DNA of 64,000 nucleotides from Fistularia commersonii. Its lineage: Eukaryota > Chordata > Actinopteri > Syngnathiformes > Fistulariidae. The stretch is from positions 9,447,501 to 9,511,500 of the forward strand of contig JBBMNZ010000027.1 in assembly GCA_037954325.1 (NCBI GenBank), written 5' to 3'. The translations under genes and the position numbers were made by a program. Positions 1 through 12,185 of this stretch are shown one piece after another (positions within the stretch are counted from its first letter, which is position 1; every line of letters begins with the position of its first letter). The notes beneath the pieces were generated by a model. That model had not been told where the DNA came from, did not search any database, and worked only from the letters and a program-made list of their open reading frames with translations.

Positions 1-482
1 GGCTAACGAGCTTCATGCCGCTGAAACATTTAGTCTCATCACATATGACCAATGAAATTACTGTGAAATTCTGTGGCTGTTCAATTCTGATACAGAAGAA
101 GACGACTCTAATAGTTTTAGTGTGCCGGAGGAAGACGAAGATAGCGATCAGCTGGAGTAGGACAAAGCGGGGATAGAAAATGGATAGATGGATGGATGGA
201 CTTTTCCTTCTGTCATTTGTTATTTATTATTAATCTTTTTCATCAACAATGTTACAGGCATTTCCAGTACATATTTGGGTGTGTTACCGGTATGTATTTA
301 ATGAAACCTTTAAAAATAAAAATGTTTCAGCGTAAATATCTCATGTTACAATGTGGACACGTGGGGCTTATAGACAGGTATGGCCTGCATATGTACACAT
401 ATATTTATGTATCTATATATTTTCAGCCAGTGCGGTTCATATTCAGGTACGCTCAATAGTCCGGAAATTACGGTACTTTCTG
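1..482 (+). mobile_element. 3' end of a pogo/Tigger-like DNA transposon remnant
   Basis: The window opens inside a repeat. A short reading frame at about 78-160 ends in an acidic Ser/Asp/Glu-rich tail (SDTEEDDSNSF then EEDEDSDQLE, stop), which resembles the acidic C-termini of pogo/Tigger-type transposases. It is followed by a GGAT run at 181-200. The stretch at 365-476 carries the phrases 'ggggcttatagacagg' and 'tagtccggaaattacggta', typical of the terminal part of a widespread vertebrate element whose ends read 'taccgtaatttccgga' in the other direction. The 5' part lies outside the window. The class assignment is by resemblance only. Confidence 0.4.
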
Positions 483-738
483 TTAGTCTGCTGAATTAAG
501 CCAGGCTCATCTGTGGTTTTAGGGCTTCGGAAGGTTTTTTTGTTGTACTTTATCCCTAGTACTGCAGAAGGTGTGAAATAGTCACCTGTGGGAGAAATGC
601 AACTATCCCCACAGGTTGGTACGGATTAACCACAATATCAGCAACAAAAGTATGTGGACAGGTCACTTTTGCACTGCCAGATTTGTGCGGTTATTGAGAG
701 GTAAGTATAAGTATAAGAGAAATTAATTTCCCTTAGAT

Positions 739-1289
739 CAGGGGTCGGCAACCCGTGGTTCTTTGGTCCCTCTGATGCAGCTCCCTGTGGCTTTTGAAAA
801 TAATTAACGAGTATTTAATTCAAGTGTATTTTATTTTAGTTCGTTCACTTTTAAAATGTCATTTTAAATATGATGATTATGACTGTCTTGTAACATCTAA
901 ATAAAACGTGCTAAAATATTTTCTTTGCTCTCTCTGCACGCGCCAGTAAAAGGATGCCAGCACACAAAGAGAGCACAACATTTTTGGTTTGCTGCCAGTG
1001 GATAATTTAATTTTGGCTTTTTTTCATAAATGCAAATAGACATTGAATATTTTGCTTAAAACTAACCTTCAACCAACCATTTTTTATAGGTGTTCTAAAT
1101 GTTTTGTTGCATGCAGAAATGTAATTTTGTTCCTTGATTTTGAATTAATGAAACACATGTTTATACATAGCATAAAAGGAAAAAAAAAAAAAAATTAAAA
1201 AGGTTGTGTGGTTCCCGGTGTTGTGTTTTCTTGAGTTTGGGGAAATGCGTCCAAATAGCTCTTTTAGTGGTAAAGGTTGCCGACCCCTG
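739..1289. mobile_element. Non-autonomous hAT element with perfect terminal repeats and target-site duplication
   Basis: The element begins CAGGGGTCGGCAACC (739-753) and ends with the exact reverse complement, GGTTGCCGACCCCTG (1275-1289). It is flanked on both sides by the 8-bp duplication CCTTAGAT (731-738 and 1290-1297). Eight-bp duplications and CAGGGG-type ends are the hallmark of the hAT superfamily. The interior of about 520 bp is AT-rich with no transposase reading frame, so it would depend on a transposase supplied elsewhere. The intact duplication suggests a fairly young insertion. Confidence 0.88.
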
Positions 1290-1297
1290 CCTTAGAT

Positions 1298-2781
1298 GTT
1301 CATTGATCAAACTTAGTCTTTAATTTCTATCTCATGGCATGTGAAAAACCAAGTTAAAGCCAAAATCTCCCGCACCAGTTTTGCTGACAGCATATGAATC
1401 AGGGCCACCAACAGCCCCAAGTAAGAACTTTTTGCTGACACCGCCTCTTTCCACTTGCCTACCCCAAATACTGTTCCAACTGTAACATAACCAGCATATC
1501 GACCAACTCCGTATCCCCACCACCATATTCTCCTGAAAATCTTACCTGCATTTAAAAGCATTCAGTCATGGCTATTTTTTTTTAGGTGTACCACGTGCTA
1601 TTTGTGAAATTTTATTTGCTGCTACTGGGATTTCAATCAGGCTCACAGGTTTATTAATAACACTTTGTTAAAGAGATTTAGACTCCTAGCGAGGGGAAAA
1701 AGAAAAAAAATACACTTTGGAGGAAGAATGTAAAGGTCTTCACAAGACCCCAAACAGGAGGTCCAAGCGTTACACTTTCATTTTGAATAGCATGACTGCA
1801 TACATAAAAATGACTACGGAACAGTGATACGTGAATTATAAATGGAATCAAACAAACTTTCTGATACAGTTTTTTTTTTTTAAAGCTACAGATTGCGTGA
1901 TACGTTTAATCATATTGGCCCACATGTTTTTTTTTTTTTGATTAACCAAAGAAACAACCTTGTTTATGACAATGACGTAATGGCTGATAATTGCGATGGA
2001 GGTCGTGTTGGTCGTAATATGATACCCAAAGACTTTTGACAAAAACAGGTTTATGAGACAATTCAAACTGATTGGATATCTAGCCTGGCCTACTCTTACC
2101 CCTTAACAGGAAATGGATTTCCCATAATGAAATTTCACTGAGCTAAAGCCAGGCAATGAGGCTCATTGACAAGTGTGTTTGAGCACACTCACTGAAACTC
2201 TTTTCTTTTTGTACCTTCAGTATAATAAATCCAGTCAAGCTTTATTCAAAATGCTTCGGAGATTCCTTGGAGATTGTGTTACCTGTCTGCACTGTCAGAG
2301 CTTGTTGCCATTGATGTACTGTACATGCACAGTTTCCCAAATATGTGGGTTCTCTAGAGACACAACAGTCTCAGCGCTGGCAAACAGTTTGGGTTACATT
2401 TGATTTTCAGGGTTAAGATGGCTTGTCTGAATGTCTTAACTGCTACCATCATGACCTGAAATTTAACACAGTTAGGACTCAGTCTACAAGAACAAATGTA
2501 ACATCCCAAGAAGAGTCAAGTTTTCTTTTTTACTGTGATGAAATACTGAATGGGAATCATCTTTTCCTATGCAACCACTGAGCTAAAAAGCCACTAAATT
2601 AACCTCAGGCAGGACATCTGATGCCAGCAAGAGTGCAGTGCTATACATTTGTGTTATTCCCACAGATGGCTCCCGAGGGCTCTATCATTTTCTGACAAAC
2701 ACAGATGCCGTTTTCTGTGCCGCCCTGTGCCAAAGCTACTGAATTCACGAAACTGTGCCTTTCTTTGCACCCATGGTTACA
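1298..2781. other. Intergenic DNA, nothing recognised
   Basis: This stretch holds several A/T homopolymer runs (for example near 1870 and 1928) and no reading frame with family resemblance. No RNA gene or convincing repeat boundary was seen. Confidence 0.5.
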
Positions 2782-2791
2782 CCGGGTTTGA

Positions 2792-2860
2792 CATGAGGTA
2801 TGCTAGGTGGGGTACCATCTTACTTCATTGCAAGGTGTCATTAAAAATTATAATAATAAT
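2792..2860 (+). mobile_element. 69-bp insertion flanked by a 10-bp direct repeat, possible truncated retroposon
   Basis: The direct repeat CCGGGTTTGA occurs at 2782-2791 and 2861-2870. The 69 bp between them end in an AT-rich tail (ttataataataat). A direct repeat plus a simple-sequence 3' tail is what a severely 5'-truncated LINE or SINE insertion leaves. No internal sequence could be assigned to a family, and a chance repeat cannot be ruled out. Confidence 0.35.
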
Positions 2861-3179
2861 CCGGGTTTGAAGTCAGTGGCCCAGCTCTCTCTGTTAATCA
2901 TATCACGTGAGCTTTAACTTTTACCCACAGGGATCTGTAGCAGAGTGAAAATGCTAATTTATCACAGCTAAAACATGCCAATATGAAATCCACAGGAACC
3001 TCAGCCGCGTTATGCACCTAATCACGAAACCAAATCGGCCCACGGCCCATGCATTTTTGAACAATTTTGGAATCGACCCGTAGGCGAGCCCTCGCTGCAC
3101 AAGCACACATACAAACATGCTTGCGGGATTTCCGCTGTGTGGCGTTGTAGAAAGGCAGCAGGCGTGTGTAGTACTCAGC

Positions 3180-3560
3180 ATTGTTTACATTTTTCAACAT
3201 TGCTTTCTCCTCTTAATACACTTTTTTTTTGCTTTTTCATTTAAACTATCCTTCGTTTTGGCTCCCAACAAAGTGAAAAGTGCCAGTGGTGTTAAGAAGC
3301 CTAAGCATATTACAGTAGATCTGAAGAAGGAAATAATAACTCAACGTGAGAGCAATGTTCGTGTTATTGGTCTTGCCAAGCACTGCAACATGGCAAGAAT
3401 CAGTATTATCCAAAAGAACAAAGATGCGCTAAAGGAGGCTGATGTGGCTCAAGGAGTAACTGTGTTAAAGTTTTAAAAAGAGTGATTTGGAGCTGGAGAA
3501 CAAATCAATGGGATTTACATTAATTTCAATTGGGAAAAATGAATTTGGTTTGCAAAGAAT
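3180..3560 (+). pseudogene. Tigger/pogo transposase N-terminal fragment (CENP-B-like helix-turn-helix)
   Basis: The reading frame at about 3270-3476 encodes KKPKHITVDLKKEIITQRES, then VIGLAKHCNMARISIIQKNK and DALKEADVAQGVTVL. This order (basic patch, ITxxxKxxII, LAxxxxMxxxxIxxIxKNKxxIKxAxxAxGVT) matches the first DNA-binding helix-turn-helix of Tigger/pogo transposases, related to CENP-B. The frame stops at 3474-3476, so the second DNA-binding half and the DDE catalytic domain are missing. The flanking bases at about 3500-3560 (ggatttacattaatttcaat) resemble Tigger 3' sequence, which suggests an internally deleted element. It is a relic with no expected function. Confidence 0.6.
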
Positions 3561-3599
3561 GAATCAAATTTGCAGCCTGACGTGACACAGTACTATTAT

Positions 3600-4254
3600 T
3601 ATGTGTATCACATCAACTTAGACCACTGGGAGCACTGTTGGCTTTGCAGCTTTTCTAGTTTGAGCTTTCAAGTTTGTGGAGGTGAAAATCCCCTGTGGAA
3701 CATACTTGCAGCAATCAAGTAACAAATAAGAATAAAAATTGATTCGCATATTTGGTTTAGCACAGGTTTTACATTAGATGCCCTCCCCTGACAACCCTGG
3801 GCAAAAGGAGAAGACTGTTTTAGTTGCCCCCTTGGTGCATATAAGAATAAGATGGCCATTTAGATCCAATACTTGATCAGTGTTTTAAATGATACCATGT
3901 TGTTCAATTATGGATTTACACTAAAAATTCAGGAAGCATCGCTAAGTATTTTTAGACTTTTGAGCTTTAACGTTCTTGCATAAATATGGACTTTAGAGGT
4001 CACAAAATTAAAACTGAAACGATTGTGGTAAAGTCATGAGAGACACAGTAAAATTTCAAACCTATATTTCACATTAGCAGCATTTTAATGTAATTGTTAA
4101 TGAGAAAAACATGTAAAAAAAACATATCGCAAGTTTATCAAAAAATAGAAAAACACATGCCACTGCTCCACCCTGCTCTCTTACCTGCAGATCTACCATA
4201 GCTGGGAGCCAAATGGATCCCTAAAGCTGCCACTATTTTTTTTTTTATTTCTGC
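3600..4254. other. Intergenic DNA, nothing recognised
   Basis: No supported reading frame, RNA gene or repeat boundary was found here. The T-run near 4235 lies just before the tail of the next LINE. Confidence 0.45.
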
Positions 4255-5850
4255 AGGTTTAAGATAAGATAAGGTAAGATAAACTTTATTGATCCCCATA
4301 GGGGAAATTCTTTTGTCACAGCAGCGTAACCGTTATAGTGTAAAATACAAATATGAATATAAATAGAGGGACAGTTTGAAGAGAGAAAATAGCAAAGACA
4401 TCAACGAATAAATAGACCGCCGGGAGAACAACAACAGCAACGGCATCAGGGATATGAATGGACAACAGAATGGAACAGGAAGAGTGAAAAATAGACAACA
4501 AAGCTAAATGAAAACATAAATAGAGTGACAATAGCAATGACAAGAATAAAATAAATAAACAAAAATAAGGCAGGATGTATGCAGGCTGGGACCAACAAGG
4601 ATAAAAAAAGACAGCGGAGTTAGGGCATGACATGAGGGAGAGGTAGTGAGGTTGTGGTAGCAAAGATGCACCTCAGGCCCGTCAGAGTTGTGTGCTGTCC
4701 AAACTGCTGTTATACAGTCTGATGGCCGTGGGCACAAAAGAGCGTTTGAAGCGTTCAGTTCTGCAGCGGGGTGGGATGAACCGTTGGCTGAAAAAGCTGC
4801 CCATCAGCCACAGCTCGTCGTGCAGAGGGTGGGAAGGATTGTCCGGGATGGCGCCCAGTTTGTCCTTCACCCTCCCTTTAGACCAGGGGTCAGGAACCCT
4901 TTCACTGGGAGAGCCATAAAAGCCAAATATTTCTAAATATATTTCATTGAGAGCCGCATAGTATTTTTAACGTATAATAAATTAAATATGTATTACTTTT
5001 AATACGACTTCTGGTGCTGCATGGATTTGTTCAAAGTGTCGCTTTATATTTGACCGTTTCATCCATGCGATTTTATCACTGCATATTAGACATGCCGCAA
5101 ATCCAAATGCAAATTCCTTTGTCCGCGCAGTCTGGACTGCATGGTAATCATTGTTTTGTTTTTTTTTCTTTTCGCCATCTTTTGTGTTTACATGGTAAAA
5201 CTAGTTGTCTATCTGATAAAATTGATTTCTTCACCTTTACAATCCAATTTCTGTTTACTTTAAAATGACAGTATCATGAAGAAATATTACAAGTATTTTA
5301 AAATCAGTTCCAAACTGTTTTATTTTATTTTTTTTCCAACTCAAAATTGTCTGGGAGCCATATGCCGTTACCGGAACAACCATATATAGCTTGCGAGCCA
5401 CAGGTTCCCGACTGTTGACCTCACCAGTCCTGGAACTTCCCCACCAGCACACTATAGCGAAGAAGAATGCCCTGGCTGGTAGAAGGTCTTGAGGGTCCGG
5501 CCACAAACGCCAAACGACCTCAGTCTCTTCAGGAAGAACATTCTGCTCTGACCCTTCCTGTAGAGTGCATCTGTGTTGTGTGACCAGTCCAGTTAAATGT
5601 TAATGTGGAACCCTAAAGTACTTGTGGGAGTCCACTATGTCCACCCCCTCCCCCTGGATGGTGATCGGTACCCTCCGACTTTTCCGGAAGTCCAAAACCA
5701 CCTCCTCGGTCTTGGAGATCTCGCGGTCAGACCGCTGTACTCCTCTGCATCGTTGATGTATCCACGATGGAAGAGTCATCGAAGAACTTCTGGAGGTGGC
5801 AGGAACCGGAGTTGTACTGGAGGTTGGAGGTGAAGCGGGTGAAAAAGAAT
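4255..5850 (-). mobile_element. Rex1-like (CR1-group) LINE 3' fragment, decayed and interrupted
   Basis: Read on the minus strand, 5850-5418 encodes pieces of a reverse transcriptase C-terminus (VVLDFRKSRRVPITIQGEGV, IVDSHKY, CWWGSSRTGEV) and 4883-4682 its extreme end (KLGAIPDNPSHPLHDELW, then RCRTERFKRSFVPTAIRLYN). The left part (4255-4680) is the 3' untranslated region, ending in the common fish motif 'aactttattgatcccc...ggggaaattc' and an (AAGAT)-like tail. Stops and frameshifts between 5500 and 5600 show it is dead. The coding part is split by an hAT-type insertion at 4884-5417. The clade is assigned from remembered protein motifs; the exact family was not checked. Confidence 0.7.
4884..5417. 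mobile_element. hAT-type miniature element inserted in the LINE
   Basis: It starts CAGGGGTCAGGAACC and its other end, reverse-complemented, reads CAACAGTCGGGAACCTGTGG. The two ends match at 11 of the first 15 positions, and both continue into the 'gagcc...' phrases (gagccgcat, ggagccatat, gcgagccac) seen in fish hAT elements. No clean 8-bp target duplication is visible, so one edge has probably mutated or been deleted. There is no transposase frame inside. Confidence 0.6.
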
Positions 5851-8800
5851 TGAATCCCCCGACAACAATGGATTCCATCCCCCCAACATTTTTGTCGTCA
5901 CTTTCTACTCCTATCAAGTTGTGATTTTGACATTCCTATTCGAATGAAAGCGACGATTTGCCGCTCTTCACAGTGATCAGCTGGATCTTGTGCATTTTTT
6001 TTCTTGTGCATTTTTTTTCATCAGAAGCTGCACTTTTATATTCCGTATTCTGGAGTAGCTCCGTTTCAAGAACCAGTGTCTTTTGAAAAGAGGTTTTTGT
6101 TTTCATCTATTCCCCAACAAAGAGGACGGGAAAAGGAATTGCGAAGCAGAGTTATTTCCTGTTTTTTATGCAAGCGATGTGTATAAATGTACGATTGTTA
6201 CACATCCATTGATCAGATGGCTGCCCAGCTGCAGATGTGGTAATATCTGCTTATCACGTCATTCAGGCAGTTAGTGAGCTGAAACTGCAAGGCTTATCTA
6301 ACCTGCACAAGACATGACAGACAGCCGCCTGAGCCAAGGCTGGCAGCTGCAAAACTGTCAAGCTGGTAAAAGGTTCTGCACCAAATTAATTTCACCCTAC
6401 CTTTCAACTCATTTTCTTCCTCTCTTTATTGGCCTTAAAGCTATCAATATGTGTGAGTGCTGCAGCTCTTGGATGTGTGGGGATGTTGCATCCAGCTCAC
6501 AGTATTAATGTCATCTATCTTTCTAAAGTAATGTAGAAATCATATGAAAAGATATAAGATGAGCTCAGGCTCCATCTTAAAATAAATGTCTTCATCATTT
6601 CCCTTTCCTCCTCTTGCTCCTTTTGGCTTTCACTGCTCAAAGGAGATTTGCATTTGATGAATTGTCAGTGAACACAACATTTAGCAACACATGTCATGCT
6701 GATGTCTGATGTCTGATTTACACTTACAAGACAACTAAGTCATCATTTCAAACAGCATTAGGTGTCTATAAGTTCTCTGCAAAAGTGTTTTGCTGCTGTT
6801 TTTTTTTTTGGGTGCGGGTAGTAGAACTCTCCATGTGCAATATGATCTCTGATATAAGGCTTGGTGACTTTAAATAATCGAAATCCTTTTGGTAAACCCA
6901 TTGAAGAATATAGGTTACCCATGGTAACAACCTCAAGGGGAAGATTTATCACTCAACGCTGCAGTCTCACTTCTACAGACATTTTCTCTATTGTGGTCTA
7001 ATCAACCTCATTTCAAGATGCTAATGCTGTTGGTGTTTACGATGTCAAATTGAACGATGCAACAGCATCACAAGGAACATGATAATTTGATAAGTCGTCA
7101 GCACATTACTCATTTCGCCCCGATCCCTTTTCAATTGTGTAGCGTAGCCTAAAGGAGCTGCTGACAAGGCCGTCTACTTTTGTGCTTGTATTCCTCCACA
7201 ATGTAAATAGCATCACCGGCTGAAACCATACACTCTCTCTTCCCTTCGATCTTGGTGGTAATCGTGGGGGAGGCTCCAGAAAGGCAACAAGAAACCAGTC
7301 CGATGATCTTCGAACTATTAATTCATCTTTTCCGATTGGAAATTCCTTCCTGAAACAGAGAAGCACTTTGCTATCCCTTGAGGGACTTGGAAGAGCATTT
7401 CGTACGGTGAAGAGATGGGGGGGGGGGTTGCTTGCAGAAAGAGGATAGGAGAAATCTTTTCCGGAGGAGATGTGGACGAGCGCCTCAGGTTCTGATGTGT
7501 AATTGAGGAACATGTTTTACCATGTACATTTATGATTCATGTGACATTATTTCCCTTCATCATCATCTTTACATACTGAACAGAAGTACCCGTTTTGTTA
7601 TTTTTATAGACTCTTTTTAAAGTGTATTTATAAGAAAGCTTTACAAATCCAATTAGAGTGCTATGCTAAGATATATTATGTAGCTCTGCCAACTCAACAC
7701 TTTTTTTAAGAGTCCTATTTTTAAATCCTTGCGTTCTTATACACGTTTCCGTTTTGTCTGTCTTTCTCTTTACGGTCTTATTTGTTTTTGTCCCTCGTGC
7801 GTTCCCGAGTTAATGTGTCTGAGGCTCCACATGAATGTTGATGCCATGGAGTTGGGGAAACAGAATGTGGGCGAGTGTCAGGCCAGATTACACCCGAGCC
7901 AAGTAATTTCTTTGGCACCGACACACCAGGAACCTCTGACATGATTTAAATAGTCATACGGCCTTAGGATTAAGACTATAGTCATCGTCATCATTATCAT
8001 TTTCATGATCATAATCTTCCCACCTTAGCTCTGTGATTTCCCCGGGGCTTGAGAAAAATATAACTTGCAACAGAAAAGAGTTGTTGTGGAGTCGGGCGAT
8101 GATCGTTGAGTTATACCATCACATTGACAAGATATCGAAGAGTTTTCCTTGTCAAATGACTCTAATGATGTAGATCTCAAATGTGTTATCATACCTTTCT
8201 GACAAACTGGTGAAAGTCCAAAACAAATCTGCAAGGAAAAACAAGGAGCCGTCTTGAGAAGGGTCCCTTCTCGGCTATCGGTTCTTCAAGAACTGTGTGG
8301 AAATGAACAACATGCATCGGAAGGCGGTGCACCAGCATAGAAAAGGACAAAGAAATCATGAGGAAAATACATTACCGATGTTACAGCACCGTCTATACGG
8401 TGCGTGCGTGAGTGTGCGTGACTTGGCCATCAACCAAAGACATTTCATTGGAATCCTTGTCAACAACGATGCACCACCAAAACAAGCAAATCAAATCTGT
8501 TTGTGGGGGCGATAGCTGTTCCCCACCGCTTGCTGCGGAAACGGGAAGCACACTGTTCACATTGTCACAGCTAATTCTTGATCAAAGTCTTAAGAACAGG
8601 CACTGTGCTAGAATACCGCATTTTTAAAATGGTTCATAAATGATCAAAATAGCCCCTACATTTATTGCTACATGTTTAATGTATGTTTTCCAAAAAAAAG
8701 CTTTAGTTTGCAGTGCTTCATTAAATAATGCTCTTCTATCTAGACGCTTTATGGCATTAAGCCCTATCCCTTCAAAGTAAGCACATTTTTCAACCCATGC

Positions 8801-9119
8801 AGCATCGATAAAATTTCATTGAAATCATAAAAAAAAAATACAGGTCTACCGAAGAGCATCATCAGCAACATCGAGGATCTGAAAGGTCGGTCAGCAATAT
8901 CCCCATCATCATTGGAGGTGCATTACAGTGATAATATATTTGCATTGATGTTTTATAGTGTGATGTTCACCGCACAACATACGTCTGACCTGAAATGACC
9001 AATGGCCGGCATCATGGTTAACGTTAGAATGTCTTTGTCTTTCACACACATTGTTCAAGAGACACAAGCAAGTTGGATCTGGTAGCAAAGCTAGCAGCAG
9101 TAGTGTTTAGCAATTTCTG
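5851..9119. other. Intergenic DNA, nothing recognised
   Basis: This 3.3-kb stretch has no reading frame that resembles a known family. The longest (minus strand, 7106-7513) shows no recognisable motif. A poly-G run (about 7417-7428) and scattered A/T runs are present. Unrecognised ancient repeats or enhancers could be included. Confidence 0.45.
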
Positions 9120-9136
9120 CTATGTAGGGTTCAAGT

Positions 9137-9961
9137 CTTCTTCTTCTTCTTTCGGCTTTTCCCTTCAGGGGTCGCCACAGCGAATCAACTTTCACCATCT
9201 AACCCTATTCTCCGTATCCTCCCCTCACACACCAACTACCTTCATATCCTCTCTCGCTACGTCCATAAATCTTCTCCTTGGTCTTCCTCTAGACATCCTG
9301 CCTGGCAGCTCCAATTCCAGCATCCGTCTACCAATTAATCCAATATCCCTCCTCTGTACATGACCGAACCATCTCAGTCTGAATTCTCTGACTTTCTCTC
9401 CAAAACATCGAACATGTGCTGTTCCTCTGATGGACTCACTTCTGATCCTATCCATCCTGGTCACTCCCAAAGAGAACCTCAACATCTTCATTTCTGCAAC
9501 CTCTAGTTCTGCGTGCTGTCTTTTGGTCATTGTAACAGTCTCTAGGCCATACAGAATCACTGGTCTCGCCACTGTCTTGTACACCTTTCCAATTTTTCTG
9601 GCCCATAGTCTTCTATCACATAGTACCCCTGACACTTTTCTCCACCCATTCCAACCTGCTTGGTCCCGTCTCTTCACCTCTTTTCCACACTCTCTGTTGC
9701 TCTGGACTCTTTACCCCCAGTACCTGAAATCCTCCAGCATCTTGTTCTCCACTCCCTGTAGCCTCACCATTCCACCCGAGTTCTTCTCATTCACACACAT
9801 ATATTCTGTCTTGCTGCGACTAACTTTCATTCCTCTTCTTTCCAGCGCATACCTCCACCTCTCTAGATTTTCCTCCACCTGTTTTCTGCTCTCACTACAG
9901 ATCACAATGTCATCTGCAAACATCATAGTCCATGGGGATTCATGTCTAACCTCATCTGTCA
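9137..9961 (-). mobile_element. 5'-truncated RTE-clade (Expander-like) LINE, copy A
   Basis: Read on the minus strand, the insertion encodes the end of a reverse transcriptase. It has the catalytic motif FADDIVI (codons around 9904-9921), then the KTEYMCVNE region, then YKTVARPVILYGLETVTMTK and RLRWFGHVQRR..GRPRRRFMD. Only two premature stops interrupt about 275 codons (one near 9708, one near 9223). The 3' end is a short leader and an (AAG)n tail next to 9137. A perfect 17-bp target duplication, CTATGTAGGGTTCAAGT, flanks it at 9120-9136 and 9962-9978. This is a young, non-functional insertion. Confidence 0.9.
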
Positions 9962-9978
9962 CTATGTAGGGTTCAAGT

Positions 9979-12092
9979 AAAGGGTAGAAAAAAATAATAA
10001 TTAGAATTGATTGCTCTTTTAAGGAGTCATCCACTTTAACTGTAGCTGCCTTTGTTTAATTTGACTGTCCCTTTCAGCAGTAGCCACTCTTTACTGTGAC
10101 CTCAAATAAGTGATGTCATCAGCTATCACAGCTGTGGGTGGGAGAACGTTCCTCTGGGACAGTCCTTTCCCATCATTTGATGTTAAAGAGGAACTGGGAA
10201 TGTCCTCTCCTCGGGCCCCCCGCTCTGTGAGCAACATAGCTTCCCTCAGTCTCTGTGCATCGATTTGCCTTGTACATACAGCTACGCAAACAATGTTATG
10301 TAAACCCTGCATTATGAATATCTGTGACTTTTTTTCATGATGAGTCACTGCTCTGCTGAATCCTTGCATATCAACATTCTTGTTCATGTATGGGGATGTT
10401 CAACTCCCAAACCTCCATACAGAAAAGATCTTTTTTTTTTTTAATAGGGCTTATATTCTGAGAACCAAAGGAAACCTCCTGCTGTTATAAAAACACATAG
10501 CTGCACAACGCACACTCAAAGTTGAGAAAAAATGTCAAAAGATCCAGTGTTGCACTTGTTTAAACTCCTTTCCTTTGAGAGAGGCTGCTGAGTGTAATAA
10601 TTGGCATGTAATGGCACAAAGGGAAAGCTCATGATTTTCCATCTATACTAGATATACTTGTAAAAATATGATGAAATGTTACCTACGAGTGGGTTTTGCA
10701 TTTCATTCAGTCACTCATTTCTCGAGAAGACGTGACTTCACCGACAGCCGGAAGGGATGAATGCACTTCACGACTATTGCGCATTTAACACAGCGTAGAC
10801 TCCGGACAAATCGTAGTTTTTATACATTGTCTTGCTCTAAGAATTCAAGCATGTCAAAAGTTCACTGGAGAAATATGTTTTCTCTGCGAGGCTGTTTTGA
10901 CAAGGAGAATGATTGCAGCGTGACCAGGCATGTGGTGTAGTCAAGGAAGAATGTATCGGAGTTCACAAGGTTCAATGGACATTGCTGGTTTCACAGATAA
11001 ATATGCTCACTCGAGCTCAGGAAAGATACACAAACACAACGGTCAGCGTAGAGGGATTTAAACAAAGCACGTCGTGTTTTCCCACTTTTTCGGAAGAATC
11101 AAAATGATTTGACTGACTCATCAATTGTGTAAAGCTAATAAAAGCTACTGCTCAAAATCATCCACGTGAATACATTCTTTCATGTCTGCCAAAGGTCAGA
11201 CACTATTTTTCTCTCAAAAAAATATGAAACAAGCGGGAGACTAATTTCCTACAAAGGACGGATCACCTTCAACAATATTTTGCCTAAAGCTCTGCATTGG
11301 CTTTACATTCGTGAAAAAGTTGTGTTGTTCCACAATTGGTCCCTTTCAGCATGGTTTATTGTTTATTGTTTTATTGTTTATGGTTTATTATTCAGTGGAT
11401 CAAGTCATCAGGCCTTTGAGTAATAGGCGTATTTACGGTTTCAAAATCCTAAAAGGTCAACGGTTCGAGAGGGAGTATGGATGTTTATCACCTTGGAAAC
11501 TGTATACCGTCTTACCTAGTTGCAGCGAATCAAACTGACAGGTTATAGAATGCAAGTTACACATTTAAGATATGATAAAATTCCTTTGTCACAAAATAAA
11601 GAGGTAGCGTAAAAGATACGAGGAGCTGCTGCGGCAGGACGCCGTCTTCCAGTGCTATCTTGAGAGAAAAAAAAAAAAAAAAGAAAATGTTAAAATATTC
11701 AAACTCTAAAGGGAAAAACAATTATAGATATACTCATGTCTTGTAAATAATTAGTCAAACAGGTTGTAAGAAACTGTTCCAATCCTCCTCATTAACTCCA
11801 TTTCTTGCTTGAAAAAAAGGCAAACTCAATAAATTAAACAATTATTGTCCCCGTGCTTTTCATTTGAGCCAGTCAGCCAGATGCTCTACATGTTCATTCA
11901 ATAGGAATTTGTATTTTTTTTTTTTTCAAACAGGTCGACGCCATATATTAAAAATGAAATGAAGATGTGACAAAGAGACTGATTTATAATAATATATTCA
12001 AATATACACTAACCTATCCTTCCTATCTCACGCATCATTACCTTCTGCCCTACCAGTGAAAGGGCTCTTGACACACTTTCTTCCCCCTGCAG
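9979..12092. other. Intergenic DNA, nothing recognised
   Basis: No supported gene or repeat was found. Several frames of up to about 100 codons on both strands lack any family resemblance. Homopolymer A/T runs occur near 10431 and 11665. Confidence 0.45.
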
Positions 12093-12185
12093 ACTCTCTC
12101 ATTAATGAGGCTGTTATTCTTCACGGGGCAGACAAAGACTTTACCGCCATCCCTGATGACTTCAGCACAACTGGAAAAACACAAG
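12093..12185 (+). other. Exon-like segment of unknown identity
   Basis: A pyrimidine-rich tract ending in CAG (12078-12092) precedes 93 bp that are open in one frame, followed by AAG|GTGACG (donor at 12186). The open frame reads SLINEAVILHGADKDFTAIP, then DDFSTTGKTQ, and is symmetrical (phase 1 at both ends). I do not recognise the peptide, and no partner exon was found. It may be chance, a relic, or a lone exon of an unplaced gene. Confidence 0.18.

Noticed and set aside
7106..7513. 135-codon minus-strand frame
   Set aside because: No recognisable domain, no splice context, and it crosses a poly-G run. Probably chance.
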